Assembly (NCBI RefSeq): GCF_946222815.1
Contig: NZ_CAMJRK010000080.1
Location: 1 to 6,365 of the forward strand
DNA: 6,365 nt
Direction: 5' to 3'
From: an uncultured Leuconostoc sp.
Lineage (GTDB): Bacteria > Bacillota > Bacilli > Lactobacillales > Lactobacillaceae
Shown here: piece by piece, positions 1 through 6,351 of the stretch
How positions within the stretch are numbered: the stretch's first letter is position 1
How the letters are laid out: every line of letters starts with the position of its first letter
Position numbers and translations under genes: made by a program
The notes under the pieces: model-generated
Databases searched by the model: none
The model's input: only the letters and a program-made list of their open reading frames with translations
Told to the model about the DNA's origin: nothing

Positions 1-42
1 TTCTTTGGGTTTTTTGTTAGTTATCGTTCGACTTAATTATAG

Positions 43-744
43 AATCTGCCAAATATTAAAATTATTTTTTCAGATATCAATGGACAGCCCATTGGTGAAA
101 TTAATCAGTATCATACGAACGGGAAGCATAATCGTAATATTAGTCAACAAATTGTTTGGTCGACGCAGAGAAAAAATTTGTTGTGGAGCGAAATCGTCAA
201 ACGAAAAATTGAAAATCAGATACAGGTTCTTTCCCCTCATGAAACGATAGACCAAGAAAAATTTCAAACTTTAGTGACGAATATTGCGGTCGGTGATCAG
301 ACAAATCGCGAAGCAGTAGCTGCCAGAATGTACTTTAATCGGTTGTTTAGTTCTAAATTTGTGAGACATGAAGATGGCATTGTTAATGCGATGTTGGATT
401 ATGGGTATCAAATTTTAATGTCAGTAGTTGCCAGAGAGATTGTGTTACAAGGCTACTTATCAGAGTTAGGCATTCATCATAATGGCGCACAGAATGATTA
501 TAATTTGGCTTCTGACTTAATGGAGCCGTTTCGACCGTTGATTGATGTCGTTGCAAAAAAACATGAACTAGCAACTGAAATGACTTTAGACGTTAAATTG
601 GATTTAGTAGATGTCATTAATCAAGTGATTGAAATCAATGGGCAACAAATGTTAGTGACTAATGCAATCACTATTTTGGTACGTGATGCTATAAACTATT
701 TAAATAACGGTTTAAAGTTACCAGAATGGCGGTTTGAAATTTGA
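43..744 (+). pseudogene. cas1: Type II-A CRISPR-associated integrase Cas1, C-terminal part, 5' end broken or interrupted
   Basis: Cas1 is the integrase subunit of the Cas1-Cas2 complex that inserts new spacers at the leader end of the array. This frame encodes 233 residues that, from memory, align well with the S. pyogenes Cas1 from its IFCD segment (about residue 65) to the C-terminus. Visible landmarks are IIFSD near the start, TNREAVAARMYF (metal-ligand Glu encoded at 310-312), LGIHH with the conserved His, and ASDLMEPFRPLID with the conserved Glu. The protein ends in PEWRFEI, like other II-A Cas1 proteins. All expected active-site residues are present. Family members are about 290 residues, so some 60 N-terminal residues are missing, and TAA (34-36) and TAG (40-42) close the frame just upstream. 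Frame 3 at 21-44 reads LSFDLIIE, which would fit if one base near 45 were extra. An internal TTG start at 178 would leave only 188 residues without the N-terminal domain. The family is certain; whether it is a pseudogene, a sequencing error or an insertion junction is not. Confidence 0.72.
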
Positions 745-1061
745 GGTACCGTATAATGAGAGTGATGATTTTCTTTGATTTACCAACTTTGACTGACGCT
801 GATCGACGAAATTATCGTCATTTTCGAAAAGGTCTGATTAACGAAGGGTTCTTGATGATTCAAGAGTCTGTTTATGTACGTGTAACAACTAATCGTCAAG
901 CGGCAACACTATTAGAAAACCGTATTCAGGCGATTACACCAGTTGATGGCTTAGTACAATCTTTAATTGTCACAGAAAAACAATATACAATGATGAAATT
1001 TTTATCTGGTACATCTAGTGATGATATCAGAAATTCAGATGAAAAGATGGTCGTCATATGA
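741..1061 (+). CDS. cas2: Type II-A CRISPR-associated protein Cas2
   Basis: Cas2 is the small ferredoxin-fold dimer that bridges two Cas1 dimers in the spacer-integration complex; in type II-A systems it works with Csn2 and Cas9 during adaptation. The 106-residue product has the usual family length. It opens with a YRIMRVMIFFDLPT strand carrying the conserved Asp (D13), followed by RRNYRHFRKGLINEGF, QESVYVRV and the C-terminal VTEKQYTMMKFLSG segment. All of these match the order in S. pyogenes Cas2 as remembered. I chose the TTG at 741, which overlaps the cas1 stop (742-744), because the residues RYRIMR correspond to the conserved N-terminus of the family. An ATG at 756 is preceded by GAGGT at 743-747 and is a reasonable alternative five codons later. 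The overlap with cas1 upstream and with csn2 downstream indicates one transcript and coupled translation. No damage is seen. Confidence 0.95.
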   Translation: MRYRIMRVMIFFDLPTLTDADRRNYRHFRKGLINEGFLMIQESVYVRVTTNRQAATLLENRIQAITPVDGLVQSLIVTEKQYTMMKFLSGTSSDDIRNSDEKMVVI

Positions 1062-1732
1062 GCTATTCGCTTGTTTGTTTTCCAAATAACCCCATGCAAA
1101 TAAATTCAGGATTAACCATGATTTCAATTGCTAATCAGGAATTATATTGGCAATTAAGTAGAGGATTAAAAGAGACTAATGAAGATGTCACATTAGGCCA
1201 AGATGGCCATATTGTCGATGTTAATAAGGCTGTTATGTTTATTGGTGATATAGGTGCGCAACTCGATGTGAATAAGTTATATCAAAAAAGTATCGTTAAT
1301 ACGATTAAAAATTATGCCGATGATCAAGCATTAGAAAAATTTTATAGCATTAATTCTGAACTAAACCAACTTCTAGAAAACATGATATTAGAAAATAATT
1401 TACCTTTCTATTTTCAAAGAGAATTTAATATTGTTGACTTGATAAATGAGAAAAAAATTAAGATAGAAACGCTGACAAATAACTCTGGATTTGGTAAAAT
1501 AGAAGATGTAGTGAACGTTGCTGGTGAGTTTTCAGAGCAACGTTTAATCGTTTTTACCAATATTTATTTGTTGTTATCGATTGATCAGATTGACTATCTG
1601 AATAATCTAGCGAAGACAATGAATTTATGTTTGATTTCTCTTAATTTGACACAAAATCCTGTTATGACTAAACAGGGTTCGTCTTCAGAAATTTTCATTG
1701 ATGAAGATTTCGTTCAATTTGGTGCTGACTAA
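1058..1732 (+). CDS. csn2: Type II-A CRISPR adaptation protein Csn2 (short form)
   Basis: Csn2 is the subtype-defining protein of type II-A systems. It forms a ring-shaped tetramer that binds free double-stranded DNA ends and is needed for spacer acquisition with Cas1, Cas2 and Cas9. The product is 224 residues, close to the roughly 220 of the S. pyogenes short form and much less than the roughly 350 of long forms. Similarity to remembered Csn2 proteins is low but collinear: an N-terminal stretch ending in VMFIGDIGAQLDVN, a central helical region with LNQLLENMI, a LIVFTNIYLLLS strand, LCLISLNLTQNP, and a C-terminal IFIDEDFVQF (residues 212-221). The start ATG overlaps the cas2 stop by four bases (ATGA), with no strong independent ribosome binding site, so translation is probably coupled. 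Position between cas2 and the array is diagnostic. The reading frame stops only 20 bases before the first repeat, so any leader signals longer than that lie inside this gene. Confidence 0.9.
   Translation: MSYSLVCFPNNPMQINSGLTMISIANQELYWQLSRGLKETNEDVTLGQDGHIVDVNKAVMFIGDIGAQLDVNKLYQKSIVNTIKNYADDQALEKFYSINSELNQLLENMILENNLPFYFQREFNIVDLINEKKIKIETLTNNSGFGKIEDVVNVAGEFSEQRLIVFTNIYLLLSIDQIDYLNNLAKTMNLCLISLNLTQNPVMTKQGSSSEIFIDEDFVQFGAD
1646..1674 (+). promoter_or_regulatory. Candidate array promoter inside the 3' end of csn2
   Basis: A perfect TTGACA (1646-1651) is followed, after a 17-base spacer, by TAAACA (1669-1674), which matches only three of six positions of a -10 box. It lies 79 bases before the first repeat, the distance expected of a type II-A leader promoter. 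A small hairpin (CCTGTT at 1658-1663 with AACAGG at 1671-1676) overlaps it. The -35 match is good and the -10 weak, and codons of csn2 run through it, so this is a suggestion only. Confidence 0.25.
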
Positions 1733-1752
1733 CCAATGCGAACAGGCGGTCT

Positions 1753-2382
1753 GCTTCAGATGTGTGTCAGATCAATGAGATTCAAACCTTTTTTATTGTA
1801 TATATAGTACAAATAAAAGCTTCAGATGTGTGTCAGATCAATGAGATTCAAACCCCTAAATAGTCCTTATCACCAATGAACTCAGCTTCAGATGTGTGTC
1901 AGATCAATGAGATTCAAACCTCGAGCTATCCTGCGTTGTCTTTAAATCAGGCTTCAGATGTGTGTCAGATCAATGAGATTCAAACCACGCCATGTCGAGC
2001 CGACGCAGGAAATTCTGCTTCAGATGTGTGTCAGATCAATGAGATTCAAACCGTGACCAGCTAACGACTAAAGTTAAGATGAGCTTCAGATGTGTGTCAG
2101 ATCAATGAGATTCAAACCTGGGGCATATTCTTTATTCAGTTGTTGGTGGCTTCAGATGTGTGTCAGATCAATGAGATTCAAACCTTACCGAGAGTTAGCT
2201 AAGAGTGGCTATTGGCTTCAGATGTGTGTCAGATCAATGAGATTCAAACCCAGCGTTATATTTCGATCCGGTCAATGATGGCTTCAGATGTGTGTCAGAT
2301 CAATGAGATTCAAACCTTTTCGGTATACCGTTTTGACCGACTGAAAGCTTCAGATGTGTGTCAGATCAATGAGATTCAAAAA
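1753..2382 (+). CRISPR. Type II-A CRISPR array, 10 repeats and 9 spacers
   Basis: Ten 36-base repeats start at 1753, 1819, 1885, 1951, 2017, 2083, 2149, 2215, 2281 and 2347, separated by nine unrelated spacers of exactly 30 bases, giving a strict 66-base period. The repeat begins GCTTCAGATGTGTGTCAGAT and ends CAATGAGATTCAAACC. The first nine are identical; the tenth ends in AA instead of CC, so the trailer end is at 2382 and new spacers would enter at the csn2 side. Strand is set by the resemblance to lactobacillus II-A repeats (remembered form GTCTCAGGTAGATGTCAGATCAAT...) and by the upstream cas genes. The 5' half of each repeat should pair with a tracrRNA anti-repeat; none is found in this window. 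Spacer 1 (1789-1818) is only 10% GC, while spacer 4 (1987-2016) is about 57%, consistent with varied foreign sources. Identical repeats argue that the array is not old and decaying. The targets cannot be determined from the window. Confidence 0.98.
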
Positions 2383-2408
2383 CCAGATTTTAATTAATCT
2401 GGTTTTTT
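2378..2408 (+). terminator. Rho-independent terminator fused to the last CRISPR repeat
   Basis: Bases 2378-2389 (AAAAACCAGATT) pair perfectly with 2396-2407 (AATCTGGTTTTT), leaving the six-base loop TTAATT and a run of T (2403-2408). The stem begins within the last repeat and should end the precursor crRNA transcript immediately after it. Because the left arm begins with a run of A, the hairpin could also stop transcription coming from the other strand. Confidence 0.85.
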
Positions 2409-2459
2409 CTGGGTTTATTAGAACTTTTAATTTATGACATTGACGTACTATTGTAATGT

Positions 2460-2514
2460 CTATCATACGGTTAATCATATGATTACTAAAATGGCAATAT
2501 TTAAAATATGATAG
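2460..2514. promoter_or_regulatory. Palindromic operator-like region with candidate promoter before the MORN gene
   Basis: A perfect 14-bp palindrome TAATCATATGATTA lies at 2472-2485. Around it an 8-bp inverted repeat, CTATCATA at 2460-2467 and TATGATAG at 2507-2514, makes four related half-sites of the form (A/T)ATCATA. The right arm contains TATGAT (2507-2512), a five-of-six match to a -10 box, placed 16 bases before the GGAAGGG ribosome binding site region (2528-2534). A -35 box is poor (TTACTA at 2483-2488, 18-base spacing), which suits an activator-dependent or weak promoter. The arrangement suggests binding of a dimeric regulator; its identity is unknown. Confidence 0.45.
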
Positions 2515-2545
2515 TCTTATAGAGAATGGAAGGGTGAAATATTTT

Positions 2546-2929
2546 ATGAAAAAAATTGATAACAGAATGGTCTTTGAAATTATAATGATTATGAGTATTC
2601 TAATTTTTGCCGTCATCAGTTTAATGCCATCAGCGACGAAAAGCAAGCGTGCGCAATTAGATCACGGACGCATGAATTATAGTGGGGCGATGCTGAACCA
2701 TAAATTTGATGGTCATGGGACGTTGCGAGTGCAAAAAGAAGGGTATTATGTTGGTGATTTTGCGAACGGCCGTTTTGAAGGACCTGGTGAATTCACTGCA
2801 CCGAGTGGTTGGCGCTTGCAAGGCGATTTCAGCAAGAGCGAACTAAATGGCGTAGTCAAGTTGCAGGTCGGCAATAAGACTTACACGAAAAAAATTACGG
2901 AAGATGGTAAGTTAGAAAATGCGAATTAA
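2546..2929 (+). CDS. Small membrane-anchored MORN-repeat protein
   Basis: The 127-residue product has a charged N-terminus (MKKIDNR), one hydrophobic membrane segment at about residues 8-27, and a basic stretch (KSKR) after it. Three MORN-type repeats follow: residues 45-66 (YSGAMLNHKFDGHGTL), 68-88 (YYVGDFANGRFEGPGEFTAPSG) and a weaker one at 89-110 (WRLQGDFSKSELNGVVKL). MORN repeats form beta-hairpin arrays usually used in binding proteins or lipids; no catalytic residues are evident, so a scaffolding or partner role is inferred. I chose ATG 2546, with AGGGTG at 2531-2536 nine bases upstream. A GTG at 2534 would add four residues but lies on the Shine-Dalgarno sequence itself. The 3' end overlaps the acyltransferase gene by 11 bases, so the two are almost certainly cotranscribed and may act together at the membrane. 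The specific function is unknown. Confidence 0.85.
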   Translation: MKKIDNRMVFEIIMIMSILIFAVISLMPSATKSKRAQLDHGRMNYSGAMLNHKFDGHGTLRVQKEGYYVGDFANGRFEGPGEFTAPSGWRLQGDFSKSELNGVVKLQVGNKTYTKKITEDGKLENAN

Positions 2930-4760
2930 ATGGTTTAGCTTAGTACGAATAACCGGACTCGTGCTAGTATTGACATATCACTTTTTCCAGACGCAATTTA
3001 CTGGTGGCTTTATTGGGGTGGATGTTTTCTTTACTTTCTCTGGATTCTTGATTACGGCATTAATGGTTGATGAATTTTCCCGTTCGGATAATTTTAAATT
3101 AATGGCTTTTTATGGCCGCCGGTTTTACCGGATCGTGCCACCGTTATTCATTATGGTACTAGTCGTTTTACCACTAACTTATCTGATTAACCACGATTTC
3201 GTGACTGATATCGGTAAGCAGGTCGCCGCGGCCCTTGGCTTTACCACCAACTATTTTGAAATTGCGACGGGTGGCAGTTATGAAAATAAATTTATCCCGC
3301 ATTTATTCGTCCATACTTGGTCATTAGCGATTGAAATGCACTTTTATATTTTATGGGGTTTGATTGCATGGTTAGTGGCTAAAATTAGTCAACGATTGGC
3401 GAATGGATCCCGCGCCTTAACGTATTTTCGTTGGGGATTGGGCATTTTAACAACCATCTTTGCAGTCGAGAGCTTTGTGATGATGTTCTTTGGAGCAGGC
3501 AATCTGAAGGACTTTTCGCCGGTCTACTTTTCGAGTTTGACTCACTGTTTTCCATTTTTCGTCGGTGGTCTTATCGGTGTCTTGAGTGGTATTAAGACGC
3601 AAGGACCAATCTATCGATGGATTACTGCGCACAGTAACCCGATTATTGTGGGCGTAGGAATGCTGATTAGCTTTATACTACTAGTGACTATGGGATATCG
3701 CATGACATTCGATGCGAGGCAAACGTATCAAGGTGGTCTACTGCTCGCAACCGTGCTGACAGGAATCATGATTTACTGTGCTCGGTTGTTACATGACCAG
3801 ACGCCTAACATAAATGAGCCACGGTGGATTACTTTTTTGGCGGAGGTAAGTTACAGTGTGTACCTTTATCATTGGCCGTTATACGTGATTTTTTCACACA
3901 TGATGATTAACTGGTTAGCAGTACTAGTCACGACGGTACTCTCAATTATGTTGTCAGCTTTATCATATTATGTATTGGAACCAATCATTGCTGGTCAACA
4001 AGCCAACATTTTGGGGCACACATTGACGTGGCGACAACTACAGTTTCCGGTTGTCGCTGTTGGTCTATTGCTAGCAGTCAATACAGGGATTGTGGTCAAA
4101 AATGCACCACAACTTTCGACGCTTGAACAAAAATTGTGGGTGAGTGGCATTTACCAAGATATTGATAAGATTAAAGCAACTCATGATGCTATATTAGCGG
4201 ATGTATCACCAAATAAAAAACAAGAAGATAATAAGACGACTCAAACAAAAGCACCGGGCGTGTCAATCATTGGAGATAGTGTGACCCTGGGAACCCGTAG
4301 TTATTTGGGGGCTCATGTGGCTAATAGTAATATTGACGCTGAAGGAGATCGAACTATGGATCTTGCGTACAACGTGATGATGAGTCAGCAACGGAGTCAC
4401 ACGTTACGAGAGTACGTGGTGATTTGTATCGGGACCAACGCGTTAGATGATTATGAAAAACAAACTATGAAGCTCATTCACGATTTGGCACCTGGTCATA
4501 AATTGATTTTGATGACACCGTATAATGCGCAAGCTGCTGCGGATTGGAATTCATCTAAGTTAGCTGTTTTGGAACGAGACCTGCCGGCCAAGTACAAGTT
4601 TATTACGGTCGCTGATTGGGGGAAGATTGCCGCCCAACATCCTGAAATATTTAATGGCACTGATGGGGTCCACTTTGGCGGGATTCCAGCCGGCGATGTT
4701 TTATATGCTAAGGTGATCAATCAGGCACTGCAAACTGCTAAGAAGACACCGGTTAAGTAA
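2919..4760 (+). CDS. OatA-like membrane O-acyltransferase with C-terminal SGNH domain
   Basis: The 613-residue protein has the two-part build of peptidoglycan and surface-polymer O-acetyltransferases such as OatA. Residues about 5-355 form a multi-pass Acyl_transf_3 domain with R10 and H21 in the first membrane helix (LVLTYH), GVDVFFTFSGFLIT at 33-46, YGRRFYRIVPP at 65-75, HTWSLAIEMHFY at 132-143 and VSYSVYLYHWPLY at 310-322. A further hydrophobic segment (about 375-393) leads to a linker and an SGNH hydrolase-type domain at about 446-605. Its expected catalytic residues are present: GDS with Ser454, GTN at 505-507, and DGVH with Asp582 and His585. The family moves an acyl group, usually acetyl, across the membrane and transfers it to a glycan outside; the exact acceptor (muramic acid, teichoic acid or exopolysaccharide) cannot be told. 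ATG 2919 is the only start that keeps the first helix. Its ribosome binding site is weak, and the 11-base overlap with the MORN gene suggests coupled translation. I leave the symbol blank because OatA paralogs are common in lactobacilli. Confidence 0.9.
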   Translation: MRIKWFSLVRITGLVLVLTYHFFQTQFTGGFIGVDVFFTFSGFLITALMVDEFSRSDNFKLMAFYGRRFYRIVPPLFIMVLVVLPLTYLINHDFVTDIGKQVAAALGFTTNYFEIATGGSYENKFIPHLFVHTWSLAIEMHFYILWGLIAWLVAKISQRLANGSRALTYFRWGLGILTTIFAVESFVMMFFGAGNLKDFSPVYFSSLTHCFPFFVGGLIGVLSGIKTQGPIYRWITAHSNPIIVGVGMLISFILLVTMGYRMTFDARQTYQGGLLLATVLTGIMIYCARLLHDQTPNINEPRWITFLAEVSYSVYLYHWPLYVIFSHMMINWLAVLVTTVLSIMLSALSYYVLEPIIAGQQANILGHTLTWRQLQFPVVAVGLLLAVNTGIVVKNAPQLSTLEQKLWVSGIYQDIDKIKATHDAILADVSPNKKQEDNKTTQTKAPGVSIIGDSVTLGTRSYLGAHVANSNIDAEGDRTMDLAYNVMMSQQRSHTLREYVVICIGTNALDDYEKQTMKLIHDLAPGHKLILMTPYNAQAAADWNSSKLAVLERDLPAKYKFITVADWGKIAAQHPEIFNGTDGVHFGGIPAGDVLYAKVINQALQTAKKTPVK

Positions 4761-4807
4761 CCATAATTGGCGATCATAATACTGAGATAGTGAATGACTT
4801 TTAACAA

Positions 4808-4850
4808 TTAAGATAAAATTGTTGTGATTTAGTCGTATTTAAGATAAAAT
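4808..4850 (+). promoter_or_regulatory. Candidate tig promoter with a duplicated -10 element
   Basis: TTGTGA (4822-4827), a 17-base spacer and TAAAAT (4845-4850) form a plausible sigma-A promoter (four and five of six matches) 34 bases before the tig start. The sequence TTAAGATAAAATT occurs twice, at 4808-4820 and 4839-4851, 31 bases apart, so a second upstream TAAAAT (4814-4819) exists, though without a clear -35. It follows the acyltransferase stop by 47 bases, with no convincing terminator between them, so some read-through is possible. Confidence 0.55.
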
Positions 4851-4883
4851 TAAAAGGTATTTAAAACATTTGGAGGACTTACA

Positions 4884-6179
4884 ATGTCTAACTGGACAGC
4901 AGCCGAGGATCAAAAGAACCAAGGCACATTAGAATTTAAAATTTCACGCGCACAAGTTGAATCAGGTTTAGAAAAAGCATTTCAACAGAATAAAAATGAA
5001 GTTTCTATCCCTGGTTTCCGTAAGGGTAAAGTAACTAAGGCACTGTTCTTCTCAAAGTTCGGAGAAGAAGCCTTGTATCAACAAACAATGGATATCGTTT
5101 TGCCAGCTGCATATGAAGCGGCTATTGATGAAGCTGGTGTAACACCAGTAGGACGTCCTAATATCGAACCCGTATCAATGAATAAGGGTGAGGACTGGAC
5201 AATGAAGGCTGAGATCACAACTGCACCTGAAGTGAAGTTGGGTGAGTACTTGAATCTTGAAGTTGAAGCAGCCGATACTGAAGTAACAGATGATGATGTT
5301 GAAGCAGAAATCAAGCACTTACAAGACGGCCAAGCTGAATTAGTTTTGCAAGAAGCTTCAGTTAAGGCTGAAAATGGCGACACTGTGATTATTGATTTTG
5401 ATGGTTCAGTTGATGGTGATCATTTTGATGGTGGTCAAGCTGATGACTTCTCATTAGAATTAGGTTCAGGTCAATTTATTCCTGGATTTGAAGAACAATT
5501 AGTTGGTCATTCAGCAGGCGAAGATGTCAACGTTACTGTGACATTCCCTGAAGACTATCAAGCAGCAGACCTTGCCAATAAGGAAGCTTTGTTTGAAGTT
5601 AAAATTCACGAATTGAAGCGTAAGGAATTACCTGAAATTGATGATGAATTTGCCAAGGATGTTGACGAAGAAGTTGAAACTTTAGCTGAATTGAAAGAAA
5701 AAACAGCTAAGCAATTGACTGAAGACAAGGTAGAATCAGCACAAGCAGCTTTCGAAGATGCCGTGATCACAAAAGCAGTTGATAACGCATCAATTGATGG
5801 TGATAAGATTCCTGAAGCAATGATTGATGAAGATGTTCACCGTCAAATTGATCAATATTTGGCACAATTACAACAACAAGGCATTTCACGTGAGATGTTC
5901 TTCCAAATTTCAGGCCAAACTGAAGATGATTTGCACAAGCAATTTGAAGAAGGCGCAGAAACACGTGTTAAAACTAATCTAGTTCTTGAAGCAATTGTTA
6001 AGGCAGAAGCTATTGAACCAAGTGAAGACCAAATTAACGAAGAAGTCACTAACTTGGCAACACAATATAAGATGGAAGCTGATCAAGTACGTGCAAACTT
6101 GTCAGATTCATTATTGAAACATGACATTGCCATGCGCGAAGTCATTAAAAGAGTTACTGACTCAGCAAAAACAAAGTAA
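4884..6179 (+). CDS. tig: Trigger factor, ribosome-associated chaperone and peptidyl-prolyl isomerase
   Basis: Trigger factor docks near the ribosomal exit tunnel (protein L23) and is the first chaperone to meet nascent chains; it also has cis-trans prolyl isomerase activity. The 431 residues match the usual length of about 430. The N-terminal ribosome-binding domain (about 1-150) holds the signature GFRKGKV at 44-50. The FKBP-type isomerase domain (about 164-246) contains GDTVIIDFDG, FSLELGSGQFIPGFEEQLVG and VTFPEDY. The C-terminal helical chaperone arms run from about 250 to the end and are rich in Glu and Asp. The signature has Val50 where Pro is common. The start at ATG 4884 is supported by GGAGGA at 4872-4877, six bases upstream. 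A hairpin terminator closes the gene, so it appears monocistronic. Codons such as GAA, CAA and GAT dominate, as expected of a highly expressed low-GC gene. In many lactobacilli clpX follows tig; that cannot be confirmed here. Confidence 0.98.
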   Translation: MSNWTAAEDQKNQGTLEFKISRAQVESGLEKAFQQNKNEVSIPGFRKGKVTKALFFSKFGEEALYQQTMDIVLPAAYEAAIDEAGVTPVGRPNIEPVSMNKGEDWTMKAEITTAPEVKLGEYLNLEVEAADTEVTDDDVEAEIKHLQDGQAELVLQEASVKAENGDTVIIDFDGSVDGDHFDGGQADDFSLELGSGQFIPGFEEQLVGHSAGEDVNVTVTFPEDYQAADLANKEALFEVKIHELKRKELPEIDDEFAKDVDEEVETLAELKEKTAKQLTEDKVESAQAAFEDAVITKAVDNASIDGDKIPEAMIDEDVHRQIDQYLAQLQQQGISREMFFQISGQTEDDLHKQFEEGAETRVKTNLVLEAIVKAEAIEPSEDQINEEVTNLATQYKMEADQVRANLSDSLLKHDIAMREVIKRVTDSAKTK

Positions 6180-6188
6180 TATTATTTT

Positions 6189-6214
6189 AAAAAGAAGCCG
6201 TGAGGCTTTTTTTT
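6189..6214 (+). terminator. Rho-independent terminator after tig
   Basis: Bases 6189-6199 (AAAAAGAAGCC) pair with 6204-6214 (GGCTTTTTTTT) around a GTGA loop, with one G-T pair and a run of eight T. It lies nine bases after the tig stop codon and is a standard terminator, so the downstream gene should use its own promoter. Confidence 0.88.
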
Positions 6215-6282
6215 AATAATTAAGGTTATGATGAACTAGCTTTTATAAGATAAAAATTTGTACTTAAAATTATTGTGTAATC

Positions 6283-6291
6283 TGTTAGAAT
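6283..6291 (+). promoter_or_regulatory. Candidate extended -10 promoter of the downstream gene
   Basis: TGTTAGAAT (6283-6291) is an extended -10 box, TG-N-TAGAAT, 60 bases before the next start codon. No good -35 lies at the usual distance; TTGTAC at 6258-6263 is too far (22 bases). A second TAGAAT overlaps it at 6291-6296. A perfect TTGACA at 6308-6313 has only a poor partner (TGAAAT at 6331-6336), and a start from it would fall on the ribosome binding site. Confidence 0.45.
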
Positions 6292-6351
6292 AGAATAGTA
6301 TTTAAATTTGACATAATTGTATGACTTAAATGAAATTCAAAGGAAGATAAC

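Noticed and set aside
5..250. 81-codon frame 2 reading on the + strand
   Set aside because: From 43 onward it overlaps the cas1 frame, which carries clear family motifs; it has no ribosome binding site or recognizable content.
1921..2016. Spacers 3 and 4 share TCCTGCGT in opposite orientation, hinting at related targets
   Set aside because: The match is eight bases with no extended alignment, which can occur by chance.
2321..2330. Perfect palindrome CGGTATACCG in spacer 9
   Set aside because: A 10-bp palindrome within one acquired spacer most likely reflects the source sequence and not a function in this locus.
1876..2397. Open frames across the CRISPR array encoding a repeated SDVCQINEIQT peptide
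   Set aside because: The 66-base repeat period is divisible by three and the repeat lacks stops in some frames, so long open frames arise automatically. They have no ribosome binding sites and end at random spacers.
2350..2646. 98-codon open frame on the minus strand, hydrophobic
   Set aside because: It runs antisense to the MORN gene's membrane segment, the operator-like region and the last CRISPR repeat; its hydrophobicity mirrors A/T-rich DNA and it has no family resemblance.
4751..4762. GGTTA/TAACC inverted repeat at the acyltransferase stop as a terminator
   Set aside because: The stem is five base pairs with a two-base loop and no T run follows.
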